Assembly (NCBI GenBank): GCA_905221615.1
Contig: CAJNDT010005445.1
Span: 440,153 to 504,152 of the forward strand
Source: Symbiodinium sp. CCMP2592
Lineage: Eukaryota; Sar; Dinophyceae; Suessiales; Symbiodiniaceae
Length of the DNA stretch: 64,000 bases
Direction: 5' to 3'
The stretch's first letter is position 1; the number at the start of each line of letters is the position of its first letter. Shown here in pieces: positions 21,168 through 31,439 of this stretch. Made by a program: the position numbers and the translations under genes. The notes beneath the pieces are model-generated. The model worked only from the letters and a program-made list of their open reading frames with translations. It was not told where the DNA came from and did no database searches.

Positions 21168-23072
21168 CTAGCCCTCGACGAAATCGGCTAGGCTGGGCAC
21201 TGCTTGCTGAGTGCCGACTGAATCCCTGTACCAGTCTTCGGTCATGTCTAGCAGCTGGTGACCGGTAGCCGAGCGCTCGACTTTCACCAGCCGTGTCGGA
21301 TCCAGCTTCCTAAAACAAATCAAATCATGTTCAAAATCTATGATGGCTCCTAAGTTCCTCAGAGAGTCGACTGAGAGCAACAGTGGGCCATCTCCGTGAT
21401 CAAGGCAGTGTACGCGTAGGCGTCCTGGTTGTTGATTCGCCTGAATCGCCAGCTGAGCCGTGGAGGCACAGCGGTTCTCGGATCCATTGCCGAACCCAAA
21501 CACTGGCCTCTCTTCCATGTCTAACTCTGCGAGCCGGGTGTCGCCACGCTTTTGCTTGTTGATCTTCATAATCGCTTCCATAGCCGCGATCGAGGCCAGA
21601 GTCCTTGTGGCCCCACCATCCACAACTGCTTTTCCCAGTTTCACCGCGTCGGCCGTGGTCGTGACTTCCATAGCGTAGGCCTCCACCGCAACATCATTGA
21701 AGCAAATGAAGGATGAAGTCGCTTCCGGCTTGGTGTTTGCCTGGGAGACAGGTGGATGTGGACAGTTAGCCACTCGGTGGCCTTCTTTTCCACATCGCAA
21801 ACAGGTCATTCCTGAGTCATCGCGGCTGCCCTGAGATTGCTTCCCGCGACCAGCACCTTTCCGACCGGGATTGTAGTACTGGCGTGACAATCTCACACTG
21901 GTCTGGCGGGCACGTGCGTCTCGCAGGGTGCGACGTGCTTGGTGCATCGCCGCCATGGCTCCTTGTACGTCACCTTCGGCCTCGGTCCAAAGCTCCTGGT
22001 CCTCGGGGTTCAGGTCCTCGAAGGTCACGTCCACGTTCTCCTGGTCCTCGCCTTCCTCATCCTCCTCATCGTCCCGGTACTCCCCCAAGTAGCCTCCTTG
22101 GCGTCCGGCAGGTTCTCGACGAAGTAGCTCATTGCCCGACCATTGGTTCCTCAGTTCCTGAGCCACACGTTGGAGACTGAAGTCTCCTTGCAGCGCCGTC
22201 TGCACCACATTCTTCTCTTGTGTTGTGAGTCCTGCATCTTGAAGAAGATACCATCCTTGGACGTAGTCGGGAAGAAGTTCTGGCATCACTTCCTCCACAG
22301 GCTCGGATCGGCTGGAGTGCCAGTCATGAGCACTCCAGGAACTGCCACTACTCCAGGGGTTCCATGAGCCCCAGGAGCCGTAGTAGTAGCTCTGTCCAGA
22401 CCATCCCTCGCTCCAGCTTCTCGTAGTAGGCTGGTAAGATTCCCAGCCCCAGGTCTCGGCTTGGTCCTCCGGTTCGTCTGCCTCCTCATCAGGCGCCGCA
22501 GTAGCGTTCCCCACCACAGGTGCCGCGCTTTGAACTTCTGTCCGGGCCTCAGTTGTCCTTGGCTCACCTTGGGAATCATAGCTGTTCCTTCGGGAACCGG
22601 TCCAAGCTCGAGGCCATGAGGTAGCACTTTCCTTCGGAGTCTTCGAAGGTTGCTGGAAGGGTGCTACACGCCGAAGTGCTTGTTGTGCTCGTAGGTAGAT
22701 CTCGCACTTCCGGGTCACGTAGTCATTGATAGACTCTTGCTGGCGTCTCTTGCTATGCTTGAAGTAGCGGTTGAGGTAGTCACTAAGCTCCGAGATCTGC
22801 GGTCGCCCCAAACATGATCGCAGATGTCCGAGCAGGGTCTGTACTCCTCCGCTATACGAGAGCCAGGTGGCGCTCTTGCCCGCCACTAGTCGTCTCGCTG
22901 AGCCAGTCAGCTCTGCCAGTATCTTGGGACCTGTCAGGTACCTCTTCTCTCTGGCCACTGACTGCTCATACATCAAGCATGCCTCCTCAAAATCGTTGAA
23001 GCTTGCCGCTTCACCATCCCAGATGGGCACGCCGTCTTTGTTACGGTTGCCCAAGCCTCCGCTTGCCGCCAT
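21168..23072 (-). CDS. gag: Copia gag with zinc knuckle and aspartic protease
   Basis: 634 residues starting at ATG 23070-23072, which is 77 bp inside the 5' LTR boundary. Residues 1-140 resemble the copia capsid domain (SINDYVTRKCEIYLRAQQAL). Residues 205-255 are a Trp/Ser/Tyr/Gly-rich linker, and 330-350 is acidic. A CCHC knuckle is at C424, C427, H432, C437 and binds the RNA genome. The protease active-site region is VVDGGATRTLAS (Asp 485); the usual Ser or Thr after Asp is Gly. A flap-like LLLSVDSLRNLGAIIDF follows at about 564-580. It ends at UAG, in frame with the next segment. Forms the particle shell and processes the polyprotein. Confidence 0.92.
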   Translation of the reverse strand: MAASGGLGNRNKDGVPIWDGEAASFNDFEEACLMYEQSVAREKRYLTGPKILAELTGSARRLVAGKSATWLSYSGGVQTLLGHLRSCLGRPQISELSDYLNRYFKHSKRRQQESINDYVTRKCEIYLRAQQALRRVAPFQQPSKTPKESATSWPRAWTGSRRNSYDSQGEPRTTEARTEVQSAAPVVGNATAAPDEEADEPEDQAETWGWESYQPTTRSWSEGWSGQSYYYGSWGSWNPWSSGSSWSAHDWHSSRSEPVEEVMPELLPDYVQGWYLLQDAGLTTQEKNVVQTALQGDFSLQRVAQELRNQWSGNELLRREPAGRQGGYLGEYRDDEEDEEGEDQENVDVTFEDLNPEDQELWTEAEGDVQGAMAAMHQARRTLRDARARQTSVRLSRQYYNPGRKGAGRGKQSQGSRDDSGMTCLRCGKEGHRVANCPHPPVSQANTKPEATSSFICFNDVAVEAYAMEVTTTADAVKLGKAVVDGGATRTLASIAAMEAIMKINKQKRGDTRLAELDMEERPVFGFGNGSENRCASTAQLAIQANQQPGRLRVHCLDHGDGPLLLSVDSLRNLGAIIDFEHDLICFRKLDPTRLVKVERSATGHQLLDMTEDWYRDSVGTQQAVPSLADFVEG

Positions 23073-23131
23073 CTTCTGCCAAGGGCGAACGCTTGGCAGA
23101 CTGGTCCCTGGATCGAATGCTCACGAGCCCT

Positions 23132-23149
23132 TCACGGGCTCCGCTACCA
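23132..23149 (-). other. Primer-binding site
   Basis: The element strand reads TGGTAGCGGAGCCCGTGA immediately after the 5' LTR. TGG pairs with the CCA end of a tRNA, and the first 11-12 bases resemble the initiator methionine tRNA type used by many copia elements. Confidence 0.75.
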
Positions 23150-23344
23150 TGCAGGCAGCAACGTAGTTGGGTGGTAGCCGGTCGCACACAAGCTGGCTGC
23201 TTTGGGAGTTCGCTGAGAGACAGTGTCCGTATGGCGCGGCGAACAGCACAATCTATGGACGTCAATCGGCTCTTTTCCTTGATCAGAATGCTGCGTGTCC
23301 AGTCATTCATGAATGAGAGGAGCAGCACCAGGATTTCACTGGCA
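23150..23344 (-). repeat. 5' LTR
   Basis: 195 bp, matches 14705-14899 base for base by eye. It should contain the element promoter and RNA start, but no clear TATA box is visible, which is usual for dinoflagellate DNA. Confidence 0.95.
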
Positions 23345-23588
23345 AACCCTAGACCCTAAACCCTAGACCCTGAACCCTTAAACCCCTAACCCCTACACCC
23401 CTAAACCCCCTAAACCCTTAACCCTTAAACCCTAAACCCTAAACCCCTAACCCCTAAACCCCTAAACCCGTAAACCCCTAAACCCTTAACCCTTAAACCC
23501 TAAACCCTAAACCCCTAACCCCTACACCCCTAAACCCCTAAACCCCTAAACCCTAAACCCCTAAACCCCTAAACCCTAAACCCTAAAC
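23345..23588 (+). repeat. CCCTAAA telomere-like tract
   Basis: Over 30 units of CCCTAAA, CCCCTAAA and CCCTTAA, starting at the element boundary. It is part of the tract the retrotransposon split; its other side is at 14690-14704. Confidence 0.9.
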
Positions 23589-23600
23589 GGATGCGACCAG

Positions 23601-23678
23601 GTGCCACTGGAGTCGGACTTAGCAGATGCCATGGAGGTCCACGTCCTCTTCAACACCGTGAAGGCCCGTGGGCTTCCA
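23601..23678 (+). CDS. Exon-like island between inverted telomere-like tracts
   Basis: After GCGACCAG a frame of 26 codons is open and protein-like (ESDLADAMEVHVLFNTVKA), ending before GTCTACGG; a second GT is at the start of the TTTAGGG tract. CCCTAAA units lie immediately to the left and TTTAGGG units to the right. The partner exons are not identified, and the retrotransposon separates it from anything to the left. Confidence 0.45.
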
Positions 23679-23690
23679 GTCTACGGCCCC

Positions 23691-23833
23691 TTAGGGGTTT
23701 AGGGTTTAGGGGTTTAGGGGTTTAGGGTTTAGGGTTTAGGGGTTTAGGGGTTTAGGGTTTAGGGGTTTAGGGTTTAGGGGTTTAGGGGTTTAGGGTTTAG
23801 GGGTTTAGGGTTTAGGGTCCAGGGTTTAGGGTG
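23691..23833 (+). repeat. TTTAGGG telomere-like tract
   Basis: About 18 units of TTTAGGG or TTTAGGGG in the orientation opposite to 23345-23588, so the two tracts form a large inverted repeat around a 100-bp unique core. Confidence 0.9.
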
Positions 23834-23842
23834 TGGTTTCCT

Positions 23843-23956
23843 TACTTGGAGGTTCAGGGGTAGTTATAACTGAGGATATAAGTCCCCTAACTAGGGTTAT
23901 GAGTATAGTTATCCTGGTTATAACCCCGCTTATAACTACCCATGAACCTCCAAGTA
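23843..23956. repeat. Foldback element, family C (copy 2)
   Basis: TACTTGGAGGTTCAGGGGTA at the left and CATGAACCTCCAAGTA at the right; it follows the TTTAGGG tract by 9 bp. Confidence 0.8.
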
Positions 23957-24906
23957 GGGGTTTAGGTTCAAGGCTTAGGGTTTCATTACAGCCACAACCC
24001 CCGGATAAGATGAGAGAACTATAAGCGATGTGCAAGGGAAGGCTTGCTCCGGTTCTCTGATTCCTTCCAGAATTTCAAGGGGCTTCTGGAGGGCTGCAGC
24101 TTTTAAACCGACTTGGTGAGAGGGTCGGACATGTGGCTCCGAAATGTAGATTGTCACAAGATTTGTTTAGGTTTAGGGTTTAGTTGTTGTGTTTTTGGAA
24201 GGCTTTAGGGTTTAAGCTTTTTGATATTGGGACTACCGTTTTTCGTTCCTAGCACAAGCACCAGGGGAGCCGTAAAGAGCAAGATCAGACTCAAGCTGAT
24301 CCCGAGCTCCGCACACTGTCAACCTGATCTCACCATGCTAACCTACTTTTTGGATCCTCCCCTGAGCCCTAAACCCTAAAACCCTATAGGCCCTTAAAGG
24401 GACCCTTAAAGGAACCCCCCCCATTAAGAGATCTACTTCTTGGATCCTCCGAAGGGGGTCTGGGCATAGTTCACGGTTCAGGCTTGTGTTCTTGGCCTGA
24501 GGATTCTGTACTCACAGCGCTCGACTCCCAAACCTGACCGGATTAACCAGAGCTCCTTGCAAAGAAGCGTTAAACCCTAATCCCTAAACCCTGAACCCTA
24601 AACCGGCAAGCATGCATGAACGATGGGGAGCCCTAGATTACAATCCTAGACAGTTTGCCTCAAGCGCTCCTCTGTGGTTTTTGTCCCGAGGAGCGGAAAA
24701 GCTTCCGAAACCCTGCAGGGATTAGAGTCAATAGTATTGGGTTTTGCTTGAACCTACCAGAACCTACTTTTTGGCAGGGTCCGCATATAGAGTCCATATT
24801 AGAGTTTATGGTCAGAGCCCACAAAACAGGAGGTTCTTGCAGGATCAAGGTCTTAGAGCTCTAGGGTTAGGGTTGAGACTCCGCACAGTCGCTGTCTTCA
24901 ACCAAG

Positions 24907-25172
24907 GCATGGATCTTGAATGTTGCACTACCGCACGAGGATCCTGAGGCGATGGAGAGTTTAGCGGTTTAGCGAGATTCGGGCTTCAGGTGTAGGGTTT
25001 ACGTGCGGGGCATGGCTTCTGTGGCTTTCCGGTCCTGTTCTTGTGTTTTGTATCATGCTCTTGGGCCAAATTTTCGAACTCCCTATCTTTGCCTGTGGAG
25101 AGGCCGAAAGGCCACAGGAAAACGGAAGTCGGAATCAAGCCTATCTCTTCCTCTCGGCTTGCCTACTTCAGG
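24907..25172 (+). CDS. Two exons of a hypothetical gene
   Basis: Exon 24907-24958 follows CAACCAAG, reads WILNVALPHEDPEAME and ends before GTTTAGCGG. Exon 25101-25172 follows GCCTGTGGAG, reads ERPQENGSRNQAYLFLSACL and ends before GTTTGGGG. Phases 0-1 and 1-1 agree. Both donors lead into TTTAGGG-like DNA, and a CCCTAAA tract follows at 25250-25310. No family recognised; both ends of the gene are unresolved. Confidence 0.42.
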
Positions 25173-25249
25173 GTTTGGGGTTTCGAGTATAAGGTTTCGC
25201 ACCTCGGGATCCACGCCTTTCCGGTTTGACCATCACGTTCATAATTTCT

Positions 25250-25310
25250 TGATCCCTAAACCCTAAACCCTAAACCCTAAACCCTGATCCCTAAACCCTA
25301 AACCCCTAAT
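25250..25310 (+). repeat. CCCTAAA telomere-like tract
   Basis: About eight CCCTAAA or CCCTGATC-variant units. Confidence 0.8.
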
Positions 25311-25757
25311 GCACCCGGGGGCCCGAGCTAGCCTGTCTGTGTCTCATGAAGGGGTCGGTCTTGCCTTTTAGGGCTCTGGGTGTGACGGTTTAAGGCTTAG
25401 GGAGCTTAAGGATTGCTGCCGTTTCGGCGAACACCCCCAACCCCAAATTCAATGCCATGCGCGAACATCTCAAGGAGCCTTATACGGCAAGGTTTAAGGT
25501 TTAGAGGTTTGCGGCTTGAGGATTTAGTGATTTAGTGGTTTAAAAGGGTTTAGGATCGGTGAGGCCAAGTTACGGTCCTGGCAAACCTAAGAATACACCA
25601 AGACATCTCCTAAACTCCTGACCCCTTGACCCTAAACCTCAAACCTCTAAGCCCTGAATTCTTAAACCCGAAATCCAGAACCCCTAAACCCGAGACCCAC
25701 CGACCTCAACCCAGAATGGCGGAAAAGGCAACCCCAGACCTCCTAAACAAAACTTCC

Positions 25758-25860
25758 CTGGAGGTTCATGGGCAGTTATAAGTGGGGTTCTAAGTCCCCT
25801 AATATGGGTTATAGCTATAGTTGTCCTACTTATAACCCCACTTATAACTACCCATGAACC
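25758..25860. repeat. Foldback element, family C (copy 3)
   Basis: CTGGAGGTTCATGGGCAGTT at the left pairs with AACTACCCATGAACC at the right. Confidence 0.75.
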
Positions 25861-26214
25861 CTAAACCCTATACCCTTATAGAATCCCTATAGCCGTTAAA
25901 GGGGCCCTTAAAGGAACCCTTATAACTACATTATATCATCAACCCTAAACCCTAAACCCCTAAATCCTAAACCCCCTAAACCCCTAAACCCTAAACCCCT
26001 AAGCGGTAAACCCCCTAAACCCTAAACCCTCATAGAATCCCCATAGATCCCTTTAAAACTCCCTGAAAAGGAACCCTTATAACTACCCATGGACCTCCCA
26101 AGTTTTTGCCCATGGCTGGCTCTGTGCCCTTGGAAGGCTGTGCTCGAGGGCTGGGGCCTGGCGGAGCTTGAGGCGCTTCAGCTCGCGAGTGGTAGAAGGG
26201 GGGGGGGGCATATT

Positions 26215-26247
26215 ATGTGTGCGTGTGTGTGTGTGTGTATAAATATG

Positions 26248-26283
<36 letters not shown>

Positions 26284-26330
26284 CACATATGATTAGGTGT
26301 GTGTGTATATATATATGTACACATACTACG
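26215..26330. repeat. (GT)n and (TA)n microsatellite
   Basis: GTGTGT then TATATA runs, repeated after a short gap. Preceded by a run of ten G at about 26200. Confidence 0.8.
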
Positions 26331-28111
26331 AATATACAATATACAACTCATGATATTCTATAATCGGGTTAGAGTTTGGGGTTAAGGGTTTAGGGTTTAT
26401 GTAGGGTTTAAATGCAGCGCTTGTTGGCAGGGCTTGGCTTGTGGGGCTGAGGGTGGAGATATGGGAATCAATTATTTAAGATGTAGCCGCTTATTCACCC
26501 CAAACCCTAAACCCTAAACCGTCGGTGTTTTGGCTTCTGTGCCTGGTTTGCAACACCTTGGACTGAAGTTTACGCAGTTTAAGTAAGGCCTTGTAACTCC
26601 AGAAAACTCCGAGACCCTTTGACTCCAACCCCCCGCACACAAGCCCTAAACCCTGAAACCGATACCTAAGTCCCCTTGTCCCAAATCCTAAACTTACCCT
26701 TCCACTTAAGCTGTGCAGTGAGCTGTCTCTGGCCTAAGTCGCTTCATCCCAAGCCCCAAGCCTTCAACCCTGGAAATCAGCTAAGCGCTTAAGTCTCTTC
26801 ATGCCAAAACCAAACCCTAACTGAACCATAAACCGCAAAACCCTAAAGTCCCTTCATCCCCAGATCTAAACCATAAAGCCTAAAGCCTGAACACCCCTGT
26901 GTCCCAAAGCTTTAAGTCCCGCCATCCCTAACCCTAAACCTCAAAAAGCCTGAAGGCCCTTTTAAATCCCTGCATCGTGTAATTACATACTGGTACCAGA
27001 TCCTATACCTTGTACCCCAGACCTGGAAACCCTCTACCCTAAGCCCTAAACCCTTTAAAGCCCCTAACACCCCAAGTCCTTGCATCCCCGCAGGCGAGCT
27101 TCTTCGCACAGTACAAGCCTGCTCCCAAGCTCTCCCGATTAGCCGTCCTTTTGAGGGTTCCGGAGAGACCTCTTTGGAAGACTTGTTTGGGCTTGGTTTC
27201 GTTCGCTGTTGTGTCTGTACTCAAGACGGGAAGATGTAACGGTGGTGTTGGGATTATGGTTTCTGCAGCATGGGCCTATCGCATTATGTAAGTATATAAG
27301 AATATAACAATATAATAATATCAGAATATAATTATATGAGAATATAGTAATATAGTAATTTTAAACTTTCAACCCCAAACAGCAAGCAAGACTCTGAAGC
27401 CCTAGTCCCATTTGAGCCTACAAAACCCGCCAAGGCTTTTAGTCAACGTTGCTGAGGGTGTCGGAGATTCTGGGGTAAAGACGTGGTGGGGGGCACCTGA
27501 GTTTCGTTTTGTTTTTTAGACGGTGGGCCATGGGTGCAGAAACTCGGTGTTTACATGGCGTTTAGATGCGTTTGGGGTTCAGAGTCTATTTCTGGGGGCA
27601 GTGCAGAGCTATGTGCGGAAAAAGGATGATCTTGTCCTTGGTCTTACTAGCAAGTATCCCCCGACAGTCCGAAGTATGCCGACAACAGTCCCCAAACCCT
27701 ATGCTAATTAATGAGGCCCCCAAAATGCCAAGGAGATTTTGGACCGCGGTCTACACTGCCGAGGCAGAGGACCGTCCCTGGGACCACAAACCCGAAAAGC
27801 ACTCGATCTTAAACCAAGAATCTGCAAACCCTAACCTCAGCCCCTAACCCTACGATCCCGAATCCAATTACCGAAGCATCCCTACACTCCCAATTCAGAA
27901 CCGCTGAGACCCAAAGCTTCAAAAGCTGTTGGTTTCTGTAGCGTGTGGCGGACTGGGCGGCCTCGTCAGGTTCGAGGTGGTTTCGGAATAAACTGTATAA
28001 AACCTGAACCCCAAAGTCTGGGCCCTAAACCCTAAACATAGAGCCACAAACCGAGACAATGACAACTAAGCCCTGCAAGCAAACTCCTAGAAGGCCTTCT
28101 GAGTATCACAG

Positions 28112-29164
28112 ATGCACGAGATCTTGAACGCTAAGGCAGCTGCAACCTCAAGTAAGCAGCATAAGCCTCACAGAGTCCCCAGCCATAAATCCACCTTGAG
28201 TGTGTGCGTGTGTATGTACATATACACATACATACACATATTCCATACACATATACACATATGCACATACATCTACACATATGCATATACACATGCATAT
28301 ACACGTACATATACTATTACTACATACAGAAGGAACCAAACGGTTTCTTTTTGTGTAGTCAGTGTAGTCTGAGCTGTTGGGTTTGGGAGCTCGCAGTTCA
28401 TAACCATGAAGCAACAGAAGAAGGGATGAATGCGTCTCCGCGGGGTTCCCGGGCTTATTTGCAGTAACTTTATATCTCAAAGTATTCTTAATCTGATCGC
28501 TACGGTCCGCATATCAGGGTGCGTTGTCCGGCTTTGCGCCTACGACTCTAGCTTTGGTGGGCTTTAGTTTTCAGGGGAAAGCCGCGACCCGGAAAACCGA
28601 GAAATCGCCACCTCGGCCAAGATGGAGAACTCTTTAGGTCGTAAAACTTTTCCGAAGCCCTATTTCAACCCTACATTGCGGCATAAAAGGCACTGAGCCC
28701 GACAAAAAGCAGTGAGAACCCAACCTCAACCAAACACCAGATTGCCCTGCCAACGGTGCAAGACTTGCTTGGATCTGCCCATGTCGACACGGGGCGATCA
28801 ATCAAGCATCTGGAAAGACACATCATGCAACATAGGGGTGGCAATTTTCAGTAGTATGCTGATGATTTGAAACTGTTTTTGCCTAGCATGCCCCGACACC
28901 CTAGTCTAATTGTTAAGGCCCCATAAATTGTTGCAGCCTTGCTGCCAAAAGGTGACCAGCACTGGCCATGTTCTTGAGCACAAACCTTAAACCAGTAATT
29001 GACGCGTTTCGGGCGGCTGGTCATCTACACTTTGAGAGTGCTCGTATGCGTGAAGAAAAGTTTAGAGACTGCCCTAAACCCCTAAACCCTAAACCCCTAA
29101 ATCCGAAACCCCTGGAGTATCTTGTGTCTTGTTTGAGCATTTGGATCTTCGATGACTTGCATAG
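28112..29164 (+). CDS. Hypothetical gene, three linked exons
   Basis: Exon 28112-28151 follows TATCACAG, starts with an in-frame ATG, is open only in phase 0, and ends before GTAAGC. Exon 28996-29059 follows TTAAACCAG, is open only in phase 1, and reads IDAFRAAGHLHFESARMREE before GTTTAGAG. Exon 29138-29164 reads IWIFDDLH before GTAAAC. Phases 0-1, 1-2, 2-2 agree. The second intron (29060-29137) begins GTTTAG and is filled with CCCTAAA units. A microsatellite lies in the first intron. Function unknown. Confidence 0.47.
28195..28320. repeat. CATA-rich microsatellite
   Basis: TACACATACACATATACA-type repeats in the first intron of the 28112-29164 model. Confidence 0.75.
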
Positions 29165-29258
29165 GTAAACCCTGATGCCCGAAACCTTGCCCCTGGACGG
29201 TAAAATCCTCAAACCCTAAACCCAGACCATAGTCCCTCAACCTGAAGCCTGAAAACCC

Positions 29259-29411
29259 TACTTGGAGGTTCATGCGTAGCTATAAGTGGGGCTATAAGTC
29301 CCCCTAGTATGGGTTAGAACTATAGTTATCCTACTTAGTCCCCTAATATGGGTTATAACTATAGTTATCCTACTTATGGCCCCTCTTATAACTTATAATA
29401 ACCTCCAAGTA
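29259..29411. repeat. Foldback element, family C (copy 4), internally duplicated
   Basis: Ends TACTTGGAGGTTCATGCGTA and AACCTCCAAGTA. The core TAGTCCCCTAATATGGGTTA is present twice, making this copy about 40 bp longer than the others. Confidence 0.75.
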
Positions 29412-29456
29412 GACCCTGAAGCCCTAAACCCTAAACCCTGAAACCCTAAACCTGAG

Positions 29457-29536
29457 CACTTTGAGGATCCTGGTGCGGGTGGGTCAGATGCCGTCGTCGC
29501 TGCCTTAACCCGGAGCAGGCCAGGAGAATTGCACCG
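29457..29536 (+). CDS. Exon-like island ending at a GTTTAGGG donor
   Basis: Preceded by CCCTAAACCTGAG and followed directly by (GTTTAGG)n, this segment is open only in phase 0 (EDPGAGGSDAVVAALTRSRP). It may belong to the 28112-29164 gene, but the phase (2 into 0) needs one more exon. Confidence 0.45.
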
Positions 29537-29650
29537 GTTTAGGGTTTAGGGTTTAGGGTTTAGGGTTTAGGGTTTAGGGTTTAGGGTTCAGGGTTTAGGG
29601 TTTAGGGTTTAGGGTTTAGGGTTCAGGGTTTAGGGTTTAGGGTTTAGGGT
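29537..29650 (+). repeat. TTTAGGG telomere-like tract
   Basis: About 16 nearly perfect TTTAGGG units, beginning exactly at the proposed exon end. Confidence 0.9.
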
Positions 29651-30878
29651 CTCAATTCACATCGGAGCCTTGGTAATGTAACTTGGGTTTCGAAGACTAC
29701 GATTATTCAGAAAAAAAACCCTAGGCAACAGCATTACCCACTGCTTTATAGGCCCTCATGTTATCTGCAAGTTAGGAGTTCACGCTGGTCGGGCGGTTTT
29801 TTTGGGGGGGTTGGCATTCTAAGCCGCCTGAAGCAAGAGCAGGAGCAGGATCGCCGTGACGGCAGAGACAAACAGCACCGAAGCATAAAACCTCTTTTAG
29901 GGCTTCAAACTGGGAGTGGCCCTCTGTTCATGTTAGGGGTTCGGGATTAGAGGCCACCGGAAAAGTTTGAAACCAGGATCCCTTTTCTGAGTGCAAAAGC
30001 GACAATCTTAACCCCTGATAACTACAACGAGCAGGGATACGTGACAACCTGCTCTCGGGGCAGGAATGGTGGTGGCAAGCCACCTCTCGCCGAGAGGTTT
30101 TACTCGCTTTGCCTATCTCTCAGATCTAGGATGACTGGGGCCGGGCACGCGATGCTACACATTTCATGGTTTCCTTGTGGCTTCTTCCACTGGCATGCTT
30201 TGGTACATCCTTGCGAAGCTGAGCATCACACCCGACAGGCCCCCGAAATCCCAATGAAGCCAAACCACAACCGAAGCCAAGAAGGCCCCATGCAGAAGCC
30301 CCGAACCCGAAAAGTTAGGTCCCAAGCCTTGCACACTTTCCGGCCCAACTGGGGGCCTGTATATTTTTTTGGGGGGCGGGCCTTATGACAACTCATAGGG
30401 TTCAGGTATATTTTATTGAAAATTCCAAAAAATGGCGATTGAAGTCTGCCAGGTCACTATCTTCTCAGATTCAAAGTCGTTCTGCATGGATTTCAGGGTT
30501 CAGGTTGCTCGTCGGAGGTGTTGGGTTTGGGGGTGAAGGCCTTCGGCTCTACGTTTATAGTATGTCTTTTCAGGATTGTGACCAGTGATTGTATCTCAGA
30601 GGCTCGATTCTGAGGCACAGAATCCAGACGGGAAGGCAGCTGTCCGAACAGAAAGTATCATGCCGAGCTTCCGCCTACTACCGGGGCTATCTGAAACCCG
30701 AAATCCGAAACCCTCAGCCACAGACCCCTGAACGTGCCTGTAGCCCAAAAACCTACCTCCCCAAGGAATTAATCTAAACAAACCATAACAAGGAACCCTA
30801 AAACGGTAGGTTTTTGGGGGGTTTTGGGCTAGAGGAAACCCTACACCCTAAACCCTAAACCGAACACCCCATGAACAG
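29651..30878. other. Stretch without a supported gene
   Basis: Open frames at 30041-30388 and 30589-30777 have no splice or family support. A few TTTAGGG/CCCTAAA words at the right end. Confidence 0.35.
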
Positions 30879-30908
30879 CATCCCTGTGATCGGGGCCGAG
30901 GCCCTGAG
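30879..30908 (+). CDS. Possible micro-exon
   Basis: Between ATGAACAG and GTGACCC, reading IPVIGAEAL. Preceded by CCCTAAACC. Too short to place alone. Confidence 0.25.
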
Positions 30909-30970
30909 GTGACCCAATCCCAGCAAATCTCTGCCCTCGAGGCACCATCCAGTGCCGGGGTGGAGGTTTA

Positions 30971-31082
30971 CTAGGATACCCAGTAACCTAAGAACAAAAA
31001 GGCCTCTCTTTTTGGTATTGGGTAACTTTATAAGGAACCTAGGACTACAAAAAGGGAATAAGGGTACTACTGGGCATCCTAG
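30971..31082. repeat. Foldback element, family E (copy 1)
   Basis: CTAGGATACCCAGTA at the left and TACTGGGCATCCTAG at the right; a related copy is at 51749-51848. Confidence 0.7.
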
Positions 31083-31337
31083 TTTAGGAGCCTCTAGGCC
31101 ACAAAGCTGGAAACAGGCCAAATCGTGCTGGGATTCCCCATACATTACTCTTAAGGATTGAGGCTATAGAGTTTCCAACTTTTAGGCTTCTACTATAGTT
31201 GGTTCAGGGTCTATGGTTTAGGGGTTGGGAGTTTAGGGTTTAGGGGTCTAGGTTTGGGTTTAGGTGTTTCAGTGCTTGCTCTTGTCATCGACGCTCTGCA
31301 GTTGCGAAGTTTCCTCCAACCCGATTACTTGTAAACC

Positions 31338-31433
31338 CCAGAAAGTTGGAACATGGATTTAGGATGATAAATGCTGGGGATCCCCTCGACTTTACCTTGA
31401 GGGTATGAGGCCAATTATGTTCCAACTTTCTGG
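31338..31433. repeat. Foldback element, family D (copy 1)
   Basis: CCAGAAAGTTGGAACAT and ATGTTCCAACTTTCTGG are perfect inverted termini. Followed by CTTCTACTATA, as is copy 2. Confidence 0.8.
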
Positions 31434-31439
31434 CTTCTA

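Larger units (their letters stand above)
14705..23344 (-). mobile_element. Ty1/copia LTR retrotransposon, full length
   Basis: The element is 8640 bp and transcribed leftward. The two LTRs (23150-23344 upstream, 14705-14899 downstream) look identical by eye and have TG...CA ends. The same 5 bases, AACCC, lie outside each end (14700-14704 and 23345-23349), as expected for a target duplication; the target was a CCCTAAA tract. Inside lie a primer-binding site, gag with a zinc knuckle, protease, a dinoflagellate-type block, a methyltransferase-like domain, a TET/JBP-like dioxygenase, integrase, RT, RNase H and a polypurine tract. Integrase precedes RT, the copia order. A UAG and about three frame changes interrupt the coding path, so this copy is probably defective unless recoding occurs. 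Confidence 0.95.
25311..28111. other. Repeat-rich stretch without a supported gene
   Basis: Holds scattered CCCTAAA and TTTAGGG words, foldback family C at 25758-25860, a half copy at about 26066-26100, and a TA/GT microsatellite at 26215-26330. A small exon-like piece after AAACC near 26521 reads SVFWLLCLVCNTLD then TGA but lacks an acceptor. Nothing else is supported. Confidence 0.45.

Noticed and set aside
25003-25266. A single-exon 87-residue protein
   Set aside because: Its end runs into CCCTAAA repeats, and a different frame of 25101-25172 gives a better exon with splice sites.
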